From Neisseria sicca (GTDB lineage Bacteria > Pseudomonadota > Gammaproteobacteria > Burkholderiales > Neisseriaceae): 64,000 bases of DNA. The number at the start of each line of letters is the position of its first letter. Positions within the stretch are counted from its first letter, which is position 1. The DNA is taken from assembly GCF_017753665.1 (NCBI RefSeq), contig NZ_CP072524.1:744001-808000 (forward strand). The letters are read 5' to 3'. Shown in pieces: positions 35,685 to 44,953 of this stretch. The translations under genes were made by a program, and so were the position numbers. The notes beneath the pieces are model-generated. The model saw nothing but the letters and a program-made list of their open reading frames with translations. It had not been told where the DNA came from and ran no database searches.

Positions 35685-36860
35685 ATGAAATACAAACGCA
35701 GAGTTTTAGTCGCTGTCACCGGTATGTCGCCACAAATTTTAACCGAAACCGTCTACGCCCTGTATACGCAGCAAAATTGGCTGCCTGATGAAATTTTTGT
35801 ACTGACCACACAAATTGGTTATAACAATATCATGCGTACTTTGATTGGTGAAAATGGCTTTTTTGCGCGTCTTTGCCAAGACTACAAGCTGCCTGAAATT
35901 CAGTTCGGCGAACGGAATATCCATGTTATCCACGATGCCGACGGCGAAAAACTGAGTGATATCCGCACACCTGAAGAAAACAATTTAGCAGCAGATATGA
36001 TTGTGAATTTTATCCGCCAACAATGCGCCGATGATAAGACCGAGCTACACGTTTCCATCGCAGGCGGACGAAAATCTATGGGATTTTATATTGGTTATGC
36101 ACTATCTTTGTTTGGTCGTCCGCAGGATAAACTGTCGCACGTTCTAGTCACCGAAGGATTTGAAAACAACCCGCTTTTTTTCTATCCGACCCATTACGAC
36201 AACTATATTTCCAAAAAGCCGTACGACCCCACTTGCATAGAAACCATTAACACGCGTGAAGCCAAAGTAATGCAGGCAGAAATTCCGTTTGTACGCATGA
36301 GTTACGGTTTGCCAAATTTGGCGCAAAATAATGTGAGCTACTCCGAAGCAGTACAGCTCTTACAAAACAATTTAAAAGCTGACCGCATCATTTTAAATAT
36401 CAAAGATTGCACCATTCAACTTGGGCAGGACAAACCCATTAAAATAGCCGACAAACGTTACTTTTTTGCCTATACCGCATTAGCGCGGTTTCATTTGCAA
36501 AATAAAAGCATCAAGCTGATAAACCAAGCAACCTGCTATGACAACATTAAAAACAACAAATGGCAGCTTGGCGTATATCCCGAACTGGATGATTTTCAAA
36601 CATGCTATTGGGACATCATGCAAATCAACGAACCGTCTCTCAAAAATGCTCCGAATCGTCAAGATCTATTAGAGCAGGCACGCAATAGCGCCTTGCAAAG
36701 TTTGCGCGAACTACCTTCCAAACTCCGCACCATCTTAACGGAGAACTTTTCAGAATACGTTGCAGAACAATACGGCGTATTTAGCACAGGTACACGAAAA
36801 ACAACGCCAACATACTATTTAAAAATGCCGGCAGAAAAAATTGAAATTGTAGGGTCATAA
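35685..36860 (+). CDS. CARF protein of the NE0113/Csm6-like ring-nuclease family (TIGR02584)
   Basis: This 391-aa protein's N-terminal CARF domain has VTGMSPQILTETVYALY (residues 11-27) and VSIAGGRKSMGFYIGYAL (about 123-140), the two loops that contact cyclic oligoadenylate. The C-terminal part (about 200-391) has no R-x4-H HEPN motif that I can see, so it does not look like a classical Csm6 RNase. It is more likely a ring nuclease or sensor. AAGGAGAGTGCA precedes the ATG. It lies 41 bp after csx16. Confidence 0.82.
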   Translation: MKYKRRVLVAVTGMSPQILTETVYALYTQQNWLPDEIFVLTTQIGYNNIMRTLIGENGFFARLCQDYKLPEIQFGERNIHVIHDADGEKLSDIRTPEENNLAADMIVNFIRQQCADDKTELHVSIAGGRKSMGFYIGYALSLFGRPQDKLSHVLVTEGFENNPLFFYPTHYDNYISKKPYDPTCIETINTREAKVMQAEIPFVRMSYGLPNLAQNNVSYSEAVQLLQNNLKADRIILNIKDCTIQLGQDKPIKIADKRYFFAYTALARFHLQNKSIKLINQATCYDNIKNNKWQLGVYPELDDFQTCYWDIMQINEPSLKNAPNRQDLLEQARNSALQSLRELPSKLRTILTENFSEYVAEQYGVFSTGTRKTTPTYYLKMPAEKIEIVGS

Positions 36861-36915
36861 AAAAAATAATTTTTTAAACCGTCTACCCTATTCCTACTTT
36901 TATATGGAGTCTTAC

Positions 36916-39312
36916 ATGTCCCAAACCATCATTGCCCTAAGCACCGCAGAGCAACTTGCTGCCGCTACTCCCAAAAAAGAACAACAGGCAGTAACAACCT
37001 TTCCTCAACAAATGCAAACTAAACAGTCCAGTAATCCGCCTGGTAACATGACAGACTACACACTATTGTTTGAAATATTCAAATTCGCCGCCTGGGGCTT
37101 AGACAACAAAGACTATCAAGAAAAAGTAAACGAACTGCTTTACCTTGCGGCACAACGTGGTACTGAATTGTCAAACTCCGCTCAAAAAAACAAGAAACAG
37201 GGCGAACACGCCTATCAGCTGACGCAAGAATTAGAAACCCTATTCAAAAAAGACAACCAGACAGCTCTAAACGCTTGGTTTAATGAGCAGCAAGCCCGTC
37301 CCGAACTAAGCCAACGCATCAAAAAACACTTAGCCATCAAACTGGACAAGCTCAACAAGAAAAAAGACAAGAGAAAATCCTTCACGCCCACACAAGGCTG
37401 CCTGGTACGCCCTCCCCAATTTACCCAACATCATCCCAACAGCCTGCGCCACCTGCCCCAACATTCCAACTGGGAAATCGTCATTGACGAAACAGGCATG
37501 GAATTTGAGCGAGCGGAGGATTTATCCATCGACGACTACAGCTTAGGCCGCTATGTCGCGCTTGCCATTCCGCAAGGCAGAGCCAAATTGGACAAACTGC
37601 CCGAAACATTCCACGCCGCTGAAGAAAAGCCCGAGCTGCTGGACAAAGTCATCAACAACATCCTCTCACAGCCGGTAGGCGTATTGGGCATTACGGCCAA
37701 AGACCCGCTTTCATTCAACCGCCCGCGCTGGTTTAGCGGTGTGTACCGTTTACTGCAACTTGCCTTGCGCCTGCTGCCGCTACCCAACGAAGGCAGCAAG
37801 CAGGTACACGTATTTATCGAACAACGCGGCGGCTTTAATGCCGACACCGACTTGCAGGTTTTAAAACAACTGCTGTTAAGCGAATTGCAAAGCATAAACG
37901 AAGCCCGTTTCAGCCAGCTGCACCTGTCACTGGAAATCTCCCCCAAAGGCAAACACCCCTATCTCGCCCATGTTGATGCACTGGCGCACTGCTGGGGCGG
38001 TTCGTCTGCCAAACAACGTTTGATAAAAGCCAAATTCAAAGGACATTGTTTCCTTACCCCGGAAAGCGGTGATTTAGAGCGCATTTATGCCGCACTCGAC
38101 GGCAAAACCGCCCTGTCGTCGCACGACTGGTTTCAAGCAGTCTGCGCCCTGTCCGGCGAACCCGAACACAGCCTCTTACGCGAAGCCATGCAGCAATTGG
38201 GCGAACGCTGTCGAACACAGCCCGAAATCTGGCAAAACTACCTACAGACAGTCCGCCATCGCCTAAACGAAAAAGACTACCATCCCCAAGCCTTAGATGA
38301 AATCTTAGGCTGGCTGCAAACCTACGCCCCGGCAGAAAACAAACTGCCGCCACTATTACAACTGCGTTTTCAAGCAGCCCGGCTTGCCGCCGACAACCAT
38401 CAGGGCAGAATGCGTCTGGAAGCCATACAAAACCTGCTTGATTTGGGCAACCAACTGAAATACGAAGCCGCACCCGAAGTCGCGCAGGTATACAACCGCC
38501 TGGCGGTAGCCACCACCAACATATACGAATTCGACTACGCCGAACAAATTCTGCAACACGCGCTCAAACTGCCTGAAATCGCCGTCGGTCGGCAGCAATA
38601 CGGCAGGCTTCTATCAGGCATGGGACAGATACACGCCTTCTCGGGAGAACACCAAACTGCCGCATCCTTTTTTACCCAAGCACTTGAAACATTTGAAAAA
38701 CTATCCGACCCTGCTGCAGCACAAAAAGACATCCGTCAAACCCGCCTATACCGGCTGCACAACGCCCTGGACGCAGGCGAAACATGGGAAAACATACAGC
38801 CGCTCGCCACATCTGTTTTCGGCAGCGATTTAGACAAAGCCGCCAACAAATTTTCAATCAGCCCGGACGACCGCTTTACCCATCATGCCTTATTGCGCCT
38901 GCTTGCCGCCTATCCGCAGCAAACCGCATCCGCGCAAAAAACCTATTTGTACAATCAAGCCCACTGGCAAAGCGAAGCAGGACACCCATGGCAGCTTATC
39001 CACCTGTGGCGCGGCTGGTTGGCGCATTTTGCAGGCAACGACATCATTGCCACCGAAGCCTTTAACCATGCCCTAGACGAAGAAGCAGACGGCCTGACCC
39101 TGCAATGGATTGCGCTGACGACTGCCGTATTGGCAGAACGGCTCGAACTGGGCAAATCCAGCCCCTACTCCATTGCCGCCGAAGCTGCTCGTCTGAAAAC
39201 CGCGTTCCCCCAAGCGCCGCACGCAGCCTTACAGACCTTGCAGAAAAGCGAAGCACAACCCGAAAAACTGCTTGCCGCGCTGAAAGCCTGCCTGCCTTTT
39301 AACTTTAAATAA
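36916..39312 (+). CDS. Unknown type III CRISPR ancillary protein: RNase-H-like segment plus TPR-like helices
   Basis: This 798-aa protein has GGAG 6 nt before the ATG at 36916 (MSQTIIALSTAEQ), which favours it over an ATG four codons upstream. Residues 1-160 are helical and lysine rich at the end. Residues about 184-380 show a strand pattern with acidic residues in WEIVIDETGMEFE (D191/E192), VHVFIEQRGGF (E301) and PYLAHVDALAHCWGG (D354), reminiscent of DUF3800/RNase-H-fold nucleases. Residues about 475-740 look like TPR repeats (e.g. FDYAEQILQHALKL, HQTAASFFTQALETFEKL). No CARF domain is seen. Its position between two CARF genes suggests a defence effector or regulator. I do not recognise a named family. 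Confidence 0.75.
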   Translation: MSQTIIALSTAEQLAAATPKKEQQAVTTFPQQMQTKQSSNPPGNMTDYTLLFEIFKFAAWGLDNKDYQEKVNELLYLAAQRGTELSNSAQKNKKQGEHAYQLTQELETLFKKDNQTALNAWFNEQQARPELSQRIKKHLAIKLDKLNKKKDKRKSFTPTQGCLVRPPQFTQHHPNSLRHLPQHSNWEIVIDETGMEFERAEDLSIDDYSLGRYVALAIPQGRAKLDKLPETFHAAEEKPELLDKVINNILSQPVGVLGITAKDPLSFNRPRWFSGVYRLLQLALRLLPLPNEGSKQVHVFIEQRGGFNADTDLQVLKQLLLSELQSINEARFSQLHLSLEISPKGKHPYLAHVDALAHCWGGSSAKQRLIKAKFKGHCFLTPESGDLERIYAALDGKTALSSHDWFQAVCALSGEPEHSLLREAMQQLGERCRTQPEIWQNYLQTVRHRLNEKDYHPQALDEILGWLQTYAPAENKLPPLLQLRFQAARLAADNHQGRMRLEAIQNLLDLGNQLKYEAAPEVAQVYNRLAVATTNIYEFDYAEQILQHALKLPEIAVGRQQYGRLLSGMGQIHAFSGEHQTAASFFTQALETFEKLSDPAAAQKDIRQTRLYRLHNALDAGETWENIQPLATSVFGSDLDKAANKFSISPDDRFTHHALLRLLAAYPQQTASAQKTYLYNQAHWQSEAGHPWQLIHLWRGWLAHFAGNDIIATEAFNHALDEEADGLTLQWIALTTAVLAERLELGKSSPYSIAAEAARLKTAFPQAPHAALQTLQKSEAQPEKLLAALKACLPFNFK

Positions 39313-39381
39313 AAAAGCACGTATCGACACAACACGCCCTTTTTCAAACAAACCGAATCCCCCAAACAAAGCGAGACCGCC

Positions 39382-40647
39382 ATGTCCCAAATTCCACACT
39401 ACTTCATTATCCTTTCCGAACACAACATCGCCGAATACCGCGCCTGCCTCGATTTACAGCCCCAAAACGTCCACCTCATCGTAACCGAATGGGTGGCAAG
39501 TAAAAACGCGCACACCCGCTTCAAAACCACGCTCGAGCAAAGCGAGCAATTTCAAGGCAAGATCCACGAAATCGGCTTTCAAAGCGGCAGCGAACTTATC
39601 GGCGAACGCGCCGAAGAAATCCAAAGTTGGCTGGACGCCGTCTTCAAAGCCTACTGCGCCGAACACCACATTTCAAACAACGCCATACTCAACATCACAG
39701 GCGGCACAAAAATCCTGTCCCAACTGCTCGCCGCCCAAACCGGCATATGGCAGGAGCTGCACTACCAAGCCTTCCAACGCGACAGCAACCAAATCTACAT
39801 AGACCGCCTCAATCCCGACAACCTGGTATTTCTGGGCGAAATCGTCCTATCCAATCAATTCTCCTTGCGCGATGGCTTGAAACTCTATGCCGACGAAATC
39901 GGCAAACATAGCCCCAACCCCATTGCCAAACATCCCGACAGCCTGCCCCTTGCCCACATGCGTTTTGCCGCCCAAAGCATGCAGCAGCCTGAAAACGGCA
40001 ACCTGTTCCCTGCCATTATTCCTGTATTGAAAGAAGCATGGACACAAAAATATCCCAAAGACCAAAAAGAAATCCTGCTCGAATGGCAAAAGTTCGGGCT
40101 TGCACAACCCGACGAACTCAAACCCTTCCTTCAAAGGCTGATCAACCTGATTGACCCGCAAGACCGCATCCGCCTAGACGAAAAAGGACTGATCCTACCC
40201 CTCCAATACAACAAAAAAAGCCAAATAGGCCGTCAAATTCACTACTGGAACAAATGGATAAGCGGCGACTGGTTTGAACAACTCATTTACACATGGTTTA
40301 AAGAAAACGGCGTAAAAGACGAAGAACTGGAGACAGGCTTGCAACTGATACAAGGAGAAAGTCAGGGCAACGAAACCGACATTTTGCTGTTCCGTAAAAA
40401 CCAACTGATTTTTTGCGAACTCAAATCCGATTTAAGCTCCGAAAGCAAGCTGGCAGACCCGCTAAGGCAAGTGATCGACCAAAGCCTCAACATGGGCAAA
40501 GTACGCCGCGTCCTGATTTTGTCGCCCGTCATTCAAACCAATGCCGGTTGGCAAAAATGGACGGAATTCGAGCGCAACTGCGCCGCCAAAAACATCCAAA
40601 TCATCATCGCCCGCGACAAAGAAGCGCTGAAAGCCCTGACAAGCTGA
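39382..40647 (+). CDS. Can2/Card1-like CARF nuclease
   Basis: This 421-aa protein has an N-terminal CARF domain with the ligand loop ILNITGGTKILSQLLAAQTG (residues 102-121). The C-terminal PD-(D/E)xK domain has GDWFEQLIYTWFKENG (E299), GNETDILLFRKN (D333) and QLIFCELKSD (E346-x-K348). This is the DUF1887/Can2-Card1 architecture: a nuclease that nicks or degrades nucleic acid when cyclic tetra-adenylate binds. With Cmr2 lacking an HD domain, it is the most likely collateral nuclease of the system. It ends 58 bp before the array 1 leader promoter region. Confidence 0.88.
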   Translation: MSQIPHYFIILSEHNIAEYRACLDLQPQNVHLIVTEWVASKNAHTRFKTTLEQSEQFQGKIHEIGFQSGSELIGERAEEIQSWLDAVFKAYCAEHHISNNAILNITGGTKILSQLLAAQTGIWQELHYQAFQRDSNQIYIDRLNPDNLVFLGEIVLSNQFSLRDGLKLYADEIGKHSPNPIAKHPDSLPLAHMRFAAQSMQQPENGNLFPAIIPVLKEAWTQKYPKDQKEILLEWQKFGLAQPDELKPFLQRLINLIDPQDRIRLDEKGLILPLQYNKKSQIGRQIHYWNKWISGDWFEQLIYTWFKENGVKDEELETGLQLIQGESQGNETDILLFRKNQLIFCELKSDLSSESKLADPLRQVIDQSLNMGKVRRVLILSPVIQTNAGWQKWTEFERNCAAKNIQIIIARDKEALKALTS

Positions 40648-40698
40648 CATCGAAGTCTCTTGACCATGGAAACGTCGTCTGAAAACGTTAAAAAACAT

Positions 40699-40887
40699 TG
40701 TGAAATGCAAAGCAGACGGCTATAATCCGAAACACAAGTTTTCCGACGGATAGCAAAAAGTCTGTCTTTCGGCTGCTCTTTTCAGTTAAGGTTTTATTAA
40801 ATAATGTCTTTGTTGGTTAAGGGAAAATACTAACTTTTCTTAACCATATAGAAGATTGAAAATAATGAAATTTTTTGACCGAGTGCA
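40699..40887 (+). promoter_or_regulatory. Leader and promoter of CRISPR array 1
   Basis: TTGTGA (40699-40704), 16 bp, then TATAAT (40721-40726) would start transcription about 155 nt before the first repeat. The leader sequence is shared with 26925-27098 and, inverted, 47186-47370. A lone DUS lies just upstream (40674-40685). Confidence 0.75.
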
Positions 40888-42163
40888 GTCGGAAGACTTG
40901 CCCCACTAATCGGGGATTAAGACGTATAACCTAAATACGTAACCTTAACATCATGTCGGAAGACTTGCCCCACTAATCGGGGATTAAGACATTATGTCCT
41001 ATGCTATTTTGACTCATATGCTGGCGTCGGAAGACTTGCCCCACTAATCGGGGATTAAGACTATTTACCTTTCTGCCTTGCGGCATTAATCCTTTGTCGG
41101 AAGACTTGCCCCACTAATCGGGGATTAAGACAATGGCTATGATTTCATTATTGCAGAGTTTTGGTGTCGGAAGACTTGCCCCACTAATCGGGGATTAAGA
41201 CGTAGACACTTGGTTGAACAGAGCAACTGCAACAGTCGGAAGACTTGCCCCACTAATCGGGGATTAAGACTGATAATCATGATTTGAATAGCCAAAGAGA
41301 ACCAGTCGGAAGACTTGCCCCACTAATCGGGGATTAAGACTACTGCTTCCCTGTCTAAAGGTATTCTTGTTTTAGTCGGAAGACTTGCCCCACTAATCGG
41401 GGATTAAGACACATGCACATACTTCAACAAAAACATCGGATTGCGTCGGAAGACTTGCCCCACTAATCGGGGATTAAGACTCCCAGCGGTGAATTAATCA
41501 AAGATGTAACCAAAGTCGGAAGACTTGCCCCACTAATCGGGGATTAAGACTGCTGCCTGTTTATGCATAAGCAGGAAAGTTTTGGTCGGAAGACTTGCCC
41601 CACTAATCGGGGATTAAGACGGCGGACGAGAACTGTTTGGCGGACTATATGGCGTCGGAAGACTTGCCCCACTCATCGGGGATTAGGACTCGGGTTCTTG
41701 GGTGCAGCCATACAACGCCATTCGTCGGAAGACTTGCCCCACTAATAGGGGATTAAGACAGCCATTAATTCCATGTGATTTTCTTGCCCTTTATGTCGGA
41801 AGACTTGCCCCTCTAATCGGGGATTAAGACCCAGCGCGCATTGGTGCTTTAATACCGTTTTTAGTCGGAAGACTTGCCCCACTTATCGGGGATTAAGACC
41901 GCGACCCAAACGGGCATAGGCTTCGTAAGGTAACGTCAGAAGACTTGCTCCACTAATCGGTCTTTCAAGCTTTTCAGACGACCTCAAACCAAGGTCGTCT
42001 GAAAATATTGGAAATCCTACCCCACTCATTGGGGATTAAGACGCAATCAAATTAACAAAAGTATCGGTTTAATTGTTTGCCCCATTCATCGGGGATTAAG
42101 ACATGTAGGCTTTACAGGCAAACTCTTCCAGTTCAGTCAGAAAACCTGCCCCACTCATCGGGA
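40888..42163 (+). CRISPR. CRISPR array 1 (15 good repeats plus degenerate tail)
   Basis: The 36-bp repeat begins GTCGGAAGACTTGCCCC and ends AATCGGGGATTAAGAC; spacers are 31-35 bp. Repeats 1-11 are identical, repeats 12-15 carry single changes, and from 41935 the repeats are truncated. A DUS pair is inserted at about 41973-42005, and three more degenerate repeats end near 42042, 42102 and 42163. Decay toward the right confirms that the leader is on the left. GCCCC / GGGG within the repeat gives a short hairpin of the type cut by Cas6. Confidence 0.97.
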
Positions 42164-42172
42164 TAAAAATCA

Positions 42173-42209
42173 AACAGCCTTGATGGTTCGTTCCATCAAG
42201 GCTGTTTTT
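42173..42209 (+). terminator. Array 1 closing hairpin
   Basis: AAACAGCCTTGATGG / CCATCAAGGCTGTTTTT stem with a T tract; the same element closes the orphan locus at 27137-27173. It may terminate array 1 and lies just after the cas6 stop codon on the other strand. Confidence 0.8.
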
Positions 42210-42224
42210 GCGTCGGGTGTATTG

Positions 42225-43157
42225 TCAAGCTGCTTGGATAATGCGGTATTGCCCGTTGCCGAATACGGTTTCCTTGCCCAAGTGCAGCCATTGCCCGATA
42301 TACAGCATTTGCGAGAAGGCGGGCGAAAGGCCGGTCAGCTGCCATGTACCGATTGCGCCGCTAAGGGGTGTAATCTGCTTTTGACGGTTGGAAAAACGGC
42401 GGTGTTCGTGCCATGAAAGCCGGGGCGGGACGCCTTGTCCGCCGATTTGGGCGGACAGCTCGGCAGCGTTTGCATTGTTGCCCCAGTGCAGATGGGCAAG
42501 CGTCAGATAGCGGCGCAGGAGCTGGCGCAGGAAAACCGCCTGCGTCAGTTCGGTTTCCCGCAAAATCCTGCCTTTTTGCTGAATACGCAGAGGCGTCAGC
42601 AGCTGAATATGCGCTTGGGAGGGATAGCGTTCGGGCAGCCTGATATGGTTGTCGTGCAGCGCGATGGGGCTGCCGCGTTCGCTAATCGTCAGAAAACTGC
42701 CGTCCGCCTGCTGTACCGCAATGCCGCTCAATTCGCCCTTGCCCGCATTTGCCCCCAACCCTTTGGCAAAAGCCTGGGCAAAGACGGCGGCAATCAAAGG
42801 CAGGCTGTGCCGCGCCCTGCCGAACAGCACCAAATCAAACGCATACCCCGCGCCCGCCGGAAAATGCGTGGGCGCAACCAGCGGCGTTTCAATCAAATAA
42901 GGCGGCGGCGGACTTTGGCGCACGCTGCCGGGCAAGTCGGCACAAGGCGCCGGCTCGAAAATCTGCGCATAGGGGCAATCGGAAAGATGCGGCGTTTGAG
43001 GCGTGTCGCAGGTACAGGCAGCAGCCAAAAGCGCATGCCCGAACACACCGCGCAAGGTCGAAGCCGCATAGGACGGCAGCTGCAAATCATGCCTCAGCGT
43101 GAAATGCAAACGATAACGGGCTATGGGCAATTCCGAAGGAAGATTAAGCGGATTCAT
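42225..43157 (-). CDS. cas6: Cas6-family crRNA-processing endoribonuclease
   Basis: This protein of about 310 aa has a RAMP fold. The N-terminal LPIARYRLHFTLRHDLQLP is followed by LRGVFGHALLAAACTCDTPQ with SDCPYAQIFEP, the cysteine-bearing region of this Cas6 subfamily (pfam10040). The C-terminal glycine-rich loop is HLGKETVFGNGQYRI. It would cut within the repeat to leave an 8-nt tag. The start could be 43157 or 43184; neither has a clear ribosome site. It points toward the distal end of array 1, divergent from the cas2-cas1 operon. Confidence 0.87.
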   Translation of the reverse strand: MNPLNLPSELPIARYRLHFTLRHDLQLPSYAASTLRGVFGHALLAAACTCDTPQTPHLSDCPYAQIFEPAPCADLPGSVRQSPPPPYLIETPLVAPTHFPAGAGYAFDLVLFGRARHSLPLIAAVFAQAFAKGLGANAGKGELSGIAVQQADGSFLTISERGSPIALHDNHIRLPERYPSQAHIQLLTPLRIQQKGRILRETELTQAVFLRQLLRRYLTLAHLHWGNNANAAELSAQIGGQGVPPRLSWHEHRRFSNRQKQITPLSGAIGTWQLTGLSPAFSQMLYIGQWLHLGKETVFGNGQYRIIQAA

Positions 43158-43386
43158 GGCAGACAGACAAATAAAAAATGGCATGATACGGCGTTTCAGA
43201 CGACCTGAAAATGCGAAATAGAGAGAATGAAAACAATCCTACCCTTCGGGACAAGGATGCAACCGCCAAAATAGCGAAACGAGCTGATACGGAAAAACAA
43301 ATTTGTGTTCTTAGTATTTCACGCCGCATAAGCCTAAAATTCACTTCGTTGTTTTCGACAACGTTGCTTTTTCTTTATTAGTCCCA

Positions 43387-43659
43387 ATGCGCCAACACTA
43401 TCTTTTTGCTTACGACATCACTTGCCCCCGCCGCCAAGCACGCGTACGCCGTTTATTGCAAAGCTATGCGGTAGGTATGCAGAAATCCTTATTTGAATGC
43501 TGGCTGACCGCAGACGAATTAATGCAACTTAACGGCAAATTGAGTGAATTATTGGATTCAAATGATACGCTGCATTATCTCGCCTTAAGTCAGTCAGACA
43601 ATGAATGGCTATTTAGCACAACCAAACCGCTTCGCTACGATGTTTTTATGGTGGTTTAG
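43387..43659 (+). CDS. cas2: Cas2 (first copy)
   Basis: This 90-aa protein begins MRQHYLFAYDITCPRRQARV, the ferredoxin-fold first strand with the conserved Asp, followed by LLQSYAVGMQKSLFECWL. It is clearly a Cas2 but differs from the second copy at 44954 in sequence and C-terminus. Cas2 dimers bridge two Cas1 dimers in the spacer integrase. It is first in the plus-strand adaptation operon. Confidence 0.9.
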   Translation: MRQHYLFAYDITCPRRQARVRRLLQSYAVGMQKSLFECWLTADELMQLNGKLSELLDSNDTLHYLALSQSDNEWLFSTTKPLRYDVFMVV

Positions 43660-43713
43660 TATTTGAAACCGCCTACAACATTACACAAACAACAACACGG
43701 AAAGGAAAAAAAG

Positions 43714-43848
43714 ATGCAAAACCTAGACACGATTTTTGTAACCGTCAAAGACATTGCGCAAAAAAATCCGAAACTTGCCGCAATAGTCTGCCTATTCGGC
43801 ATCGCCATAAGCGCAGTCGTCACCGTCAACGAAACATCAACAAAATAA
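43714..43848 (+). CDS. 44-aa single-pass membrane micro-protein
   Basis: It starts MQNLDTIFVTVKDIAQKNP, followed by one hydrophobic helix (about residues 21-37, AAIVCLFGIAISAVVTV) and a short polar end. GGAAAGGAAAAAAAG precedes the ATG. It lies between cas2 and cas1 in the same orientation. I know of no Cas family with this form. It could be a small toxin, a regulator or a hitchhiking gene. Confidence 0.6.
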   Translation: MQNLDTIFVTVKDIAQKNPKLAAIVCLFGIAISAVVTVNETSTK

Positions 43849-43858
43849 GGAGAAAACC

Positions 43859-43951
43859 ATGTGGCTAGCAATTTTGAAATGGGCTATTAAATTTTGCATC
43901 GGCAAGATTGTCGACAGGATATTCGCCTCCCTCATGCCTATACCCGTATAG
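43859..43951 (+). CDS. 30-aa amphipathic micro-ORF
   Basis: It reads MWLAILKWAIKFCIGKIVDR, then a short tail to residue 30. TAAGGAGAAAACC gives a strong ribosome site, and it starts 10 bp after the previous micro-ORF ends. The peptide is helical, hydrophobic and basic, like small membrane-active peptides. It ends 22 bp before cas1. Confidence 0.5.
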   Translation: MWLAILKWAIKFCIGKIVDRIFASLMPIPV

Positions 43952-43973
43952 CTTCAATCCGAAAGGCAAATTC

Positions 43974-44951
43974 ATGACCACGCTCTACCTGGACCGCAAA
44001 AACCTTACCTTGCGAGCAGACGGCGATGCTTTAGTGTGTTACGAGAACGATGGACGTATAGCAACCGTACCGCTCAAAGTCTTACAGCGAGTCTGCATAC
44101 GCGGGGATATAACCCTATCGGCAAAGGTTTTAAGCAAATTGGGCGAAGCTGGCGTCGGCGTACTCATATTAAATGGGCGGCAAAACCGCCCTGCCCTCAT
44201 GCTGCCCAACTGGAAACTGGATGGAAAAAGACGTGTCGCGCAATACGCCCTGTCGCAGGATAAGGCAGCAAGCCTTGCCGCCGCCCGAAACACTGTTGCC
44301 GCCAAACTATCCGCACAACAGCAGCACTTGCAGCAAATGGCATGTTCGGACAATCGGAATGCAGCTTGCCTGAACAACCACAGCCAAGCCCTGGCAAACC
44401 TTGTCGATGCCATTTCAAGCAGCCCCGACATTGCCGCATTGCGGGGCATAGAAGGTGCTGCCGCCGCACGTTATTTCAGCGCATGGGCAAGTGTACTGCC
44501 CGAAAACTGGCACTTTACAGGACGCAACAAACGTCCGCCGCGCGACCCGCTCAACGCAACCCTGTCCCTCGCCTACACCCTGCTGCACTTCGACATCGTC
44601 AAACATCTCTACCTAAGCGGATTAGACCCCTTTATCGGCTACTACCACCAGCCCGAACACGGTCGCGAATCCCTTGCCTGCGATTTATTGGAACACCTGC
44701 GCAGCCTATGCGATGTCTGGGTGCTTTCCCTGTTTTATCAAGAAACCCTGACACCGGAGGATTTTTCAACCACCGCGCAAGGCTGCCTGATGAGCAAAAA
44801 CGCACGCATCAAATTTTATCCAGCCTACGAAGCAACCGCCAAGCAATGGCGGAGCCATATCCACCAGCTTTGCGCCGACTATCTAGCCATCCTCTCCCAA
44901 TACAGTGGACAGCCTGAAATCCAATTAAGCGGACTTACCACCTTAGAATAA
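43974..44951 (+). CDS. cas1: Cas1 integrase
   Basis: This 325-aa Cas1 has an N-terminal beta domain (TTLYLDRKNLTLRADGDALV). The C-terminal helical domain carries the metal-binding Glu in RGIEGAAARYFSAW, the His in PFIGYYHQPEHGRESLACD and the acidic residue in that same motif. It catalyses spacer insertion. GAAAGGC precedes the ATG at 43974; the ORF could be read from 43908 but that overlaps the micro-ORF. There is no fused reverse transcriptase. Confidence 0.95.
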   Translation: MTTLYLDRKNLTLRADGDALVCYENDGRIATVPLKVLQRVCIRGDITLSAKVLSKLGEAGVGVLILNGRQNRPALMLPNWKLDGKRRVAQYALSQDKAASLAAARNTVAAKLSAQQQHLQQMACSDNRNAACLNNHSQALANLVDAISSSPDIAALRGIEGAAAARYFSAWASVLPENWHFTGRNKRPPRDPLNATLSLAYTLLHFDIVKHLYLSGLDPFIGYYHQPEHGRESLACDLLEHLRSLCDVWVLSLFYQETLTPEDFSTTAQGCLMSKNARIKFYPAYEATAKQWRSHIHQLCADYLAILSQYSGQPEIQLSGLTTLE

Positions 44952-44953
44952 AA

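Noticed and set aside
43974..44951. Reverse transcriptase-Cas1 fusion
   Set aside because: Cas1 is of normal length with no upstream RT motif (no YADD-type sequence nearby).
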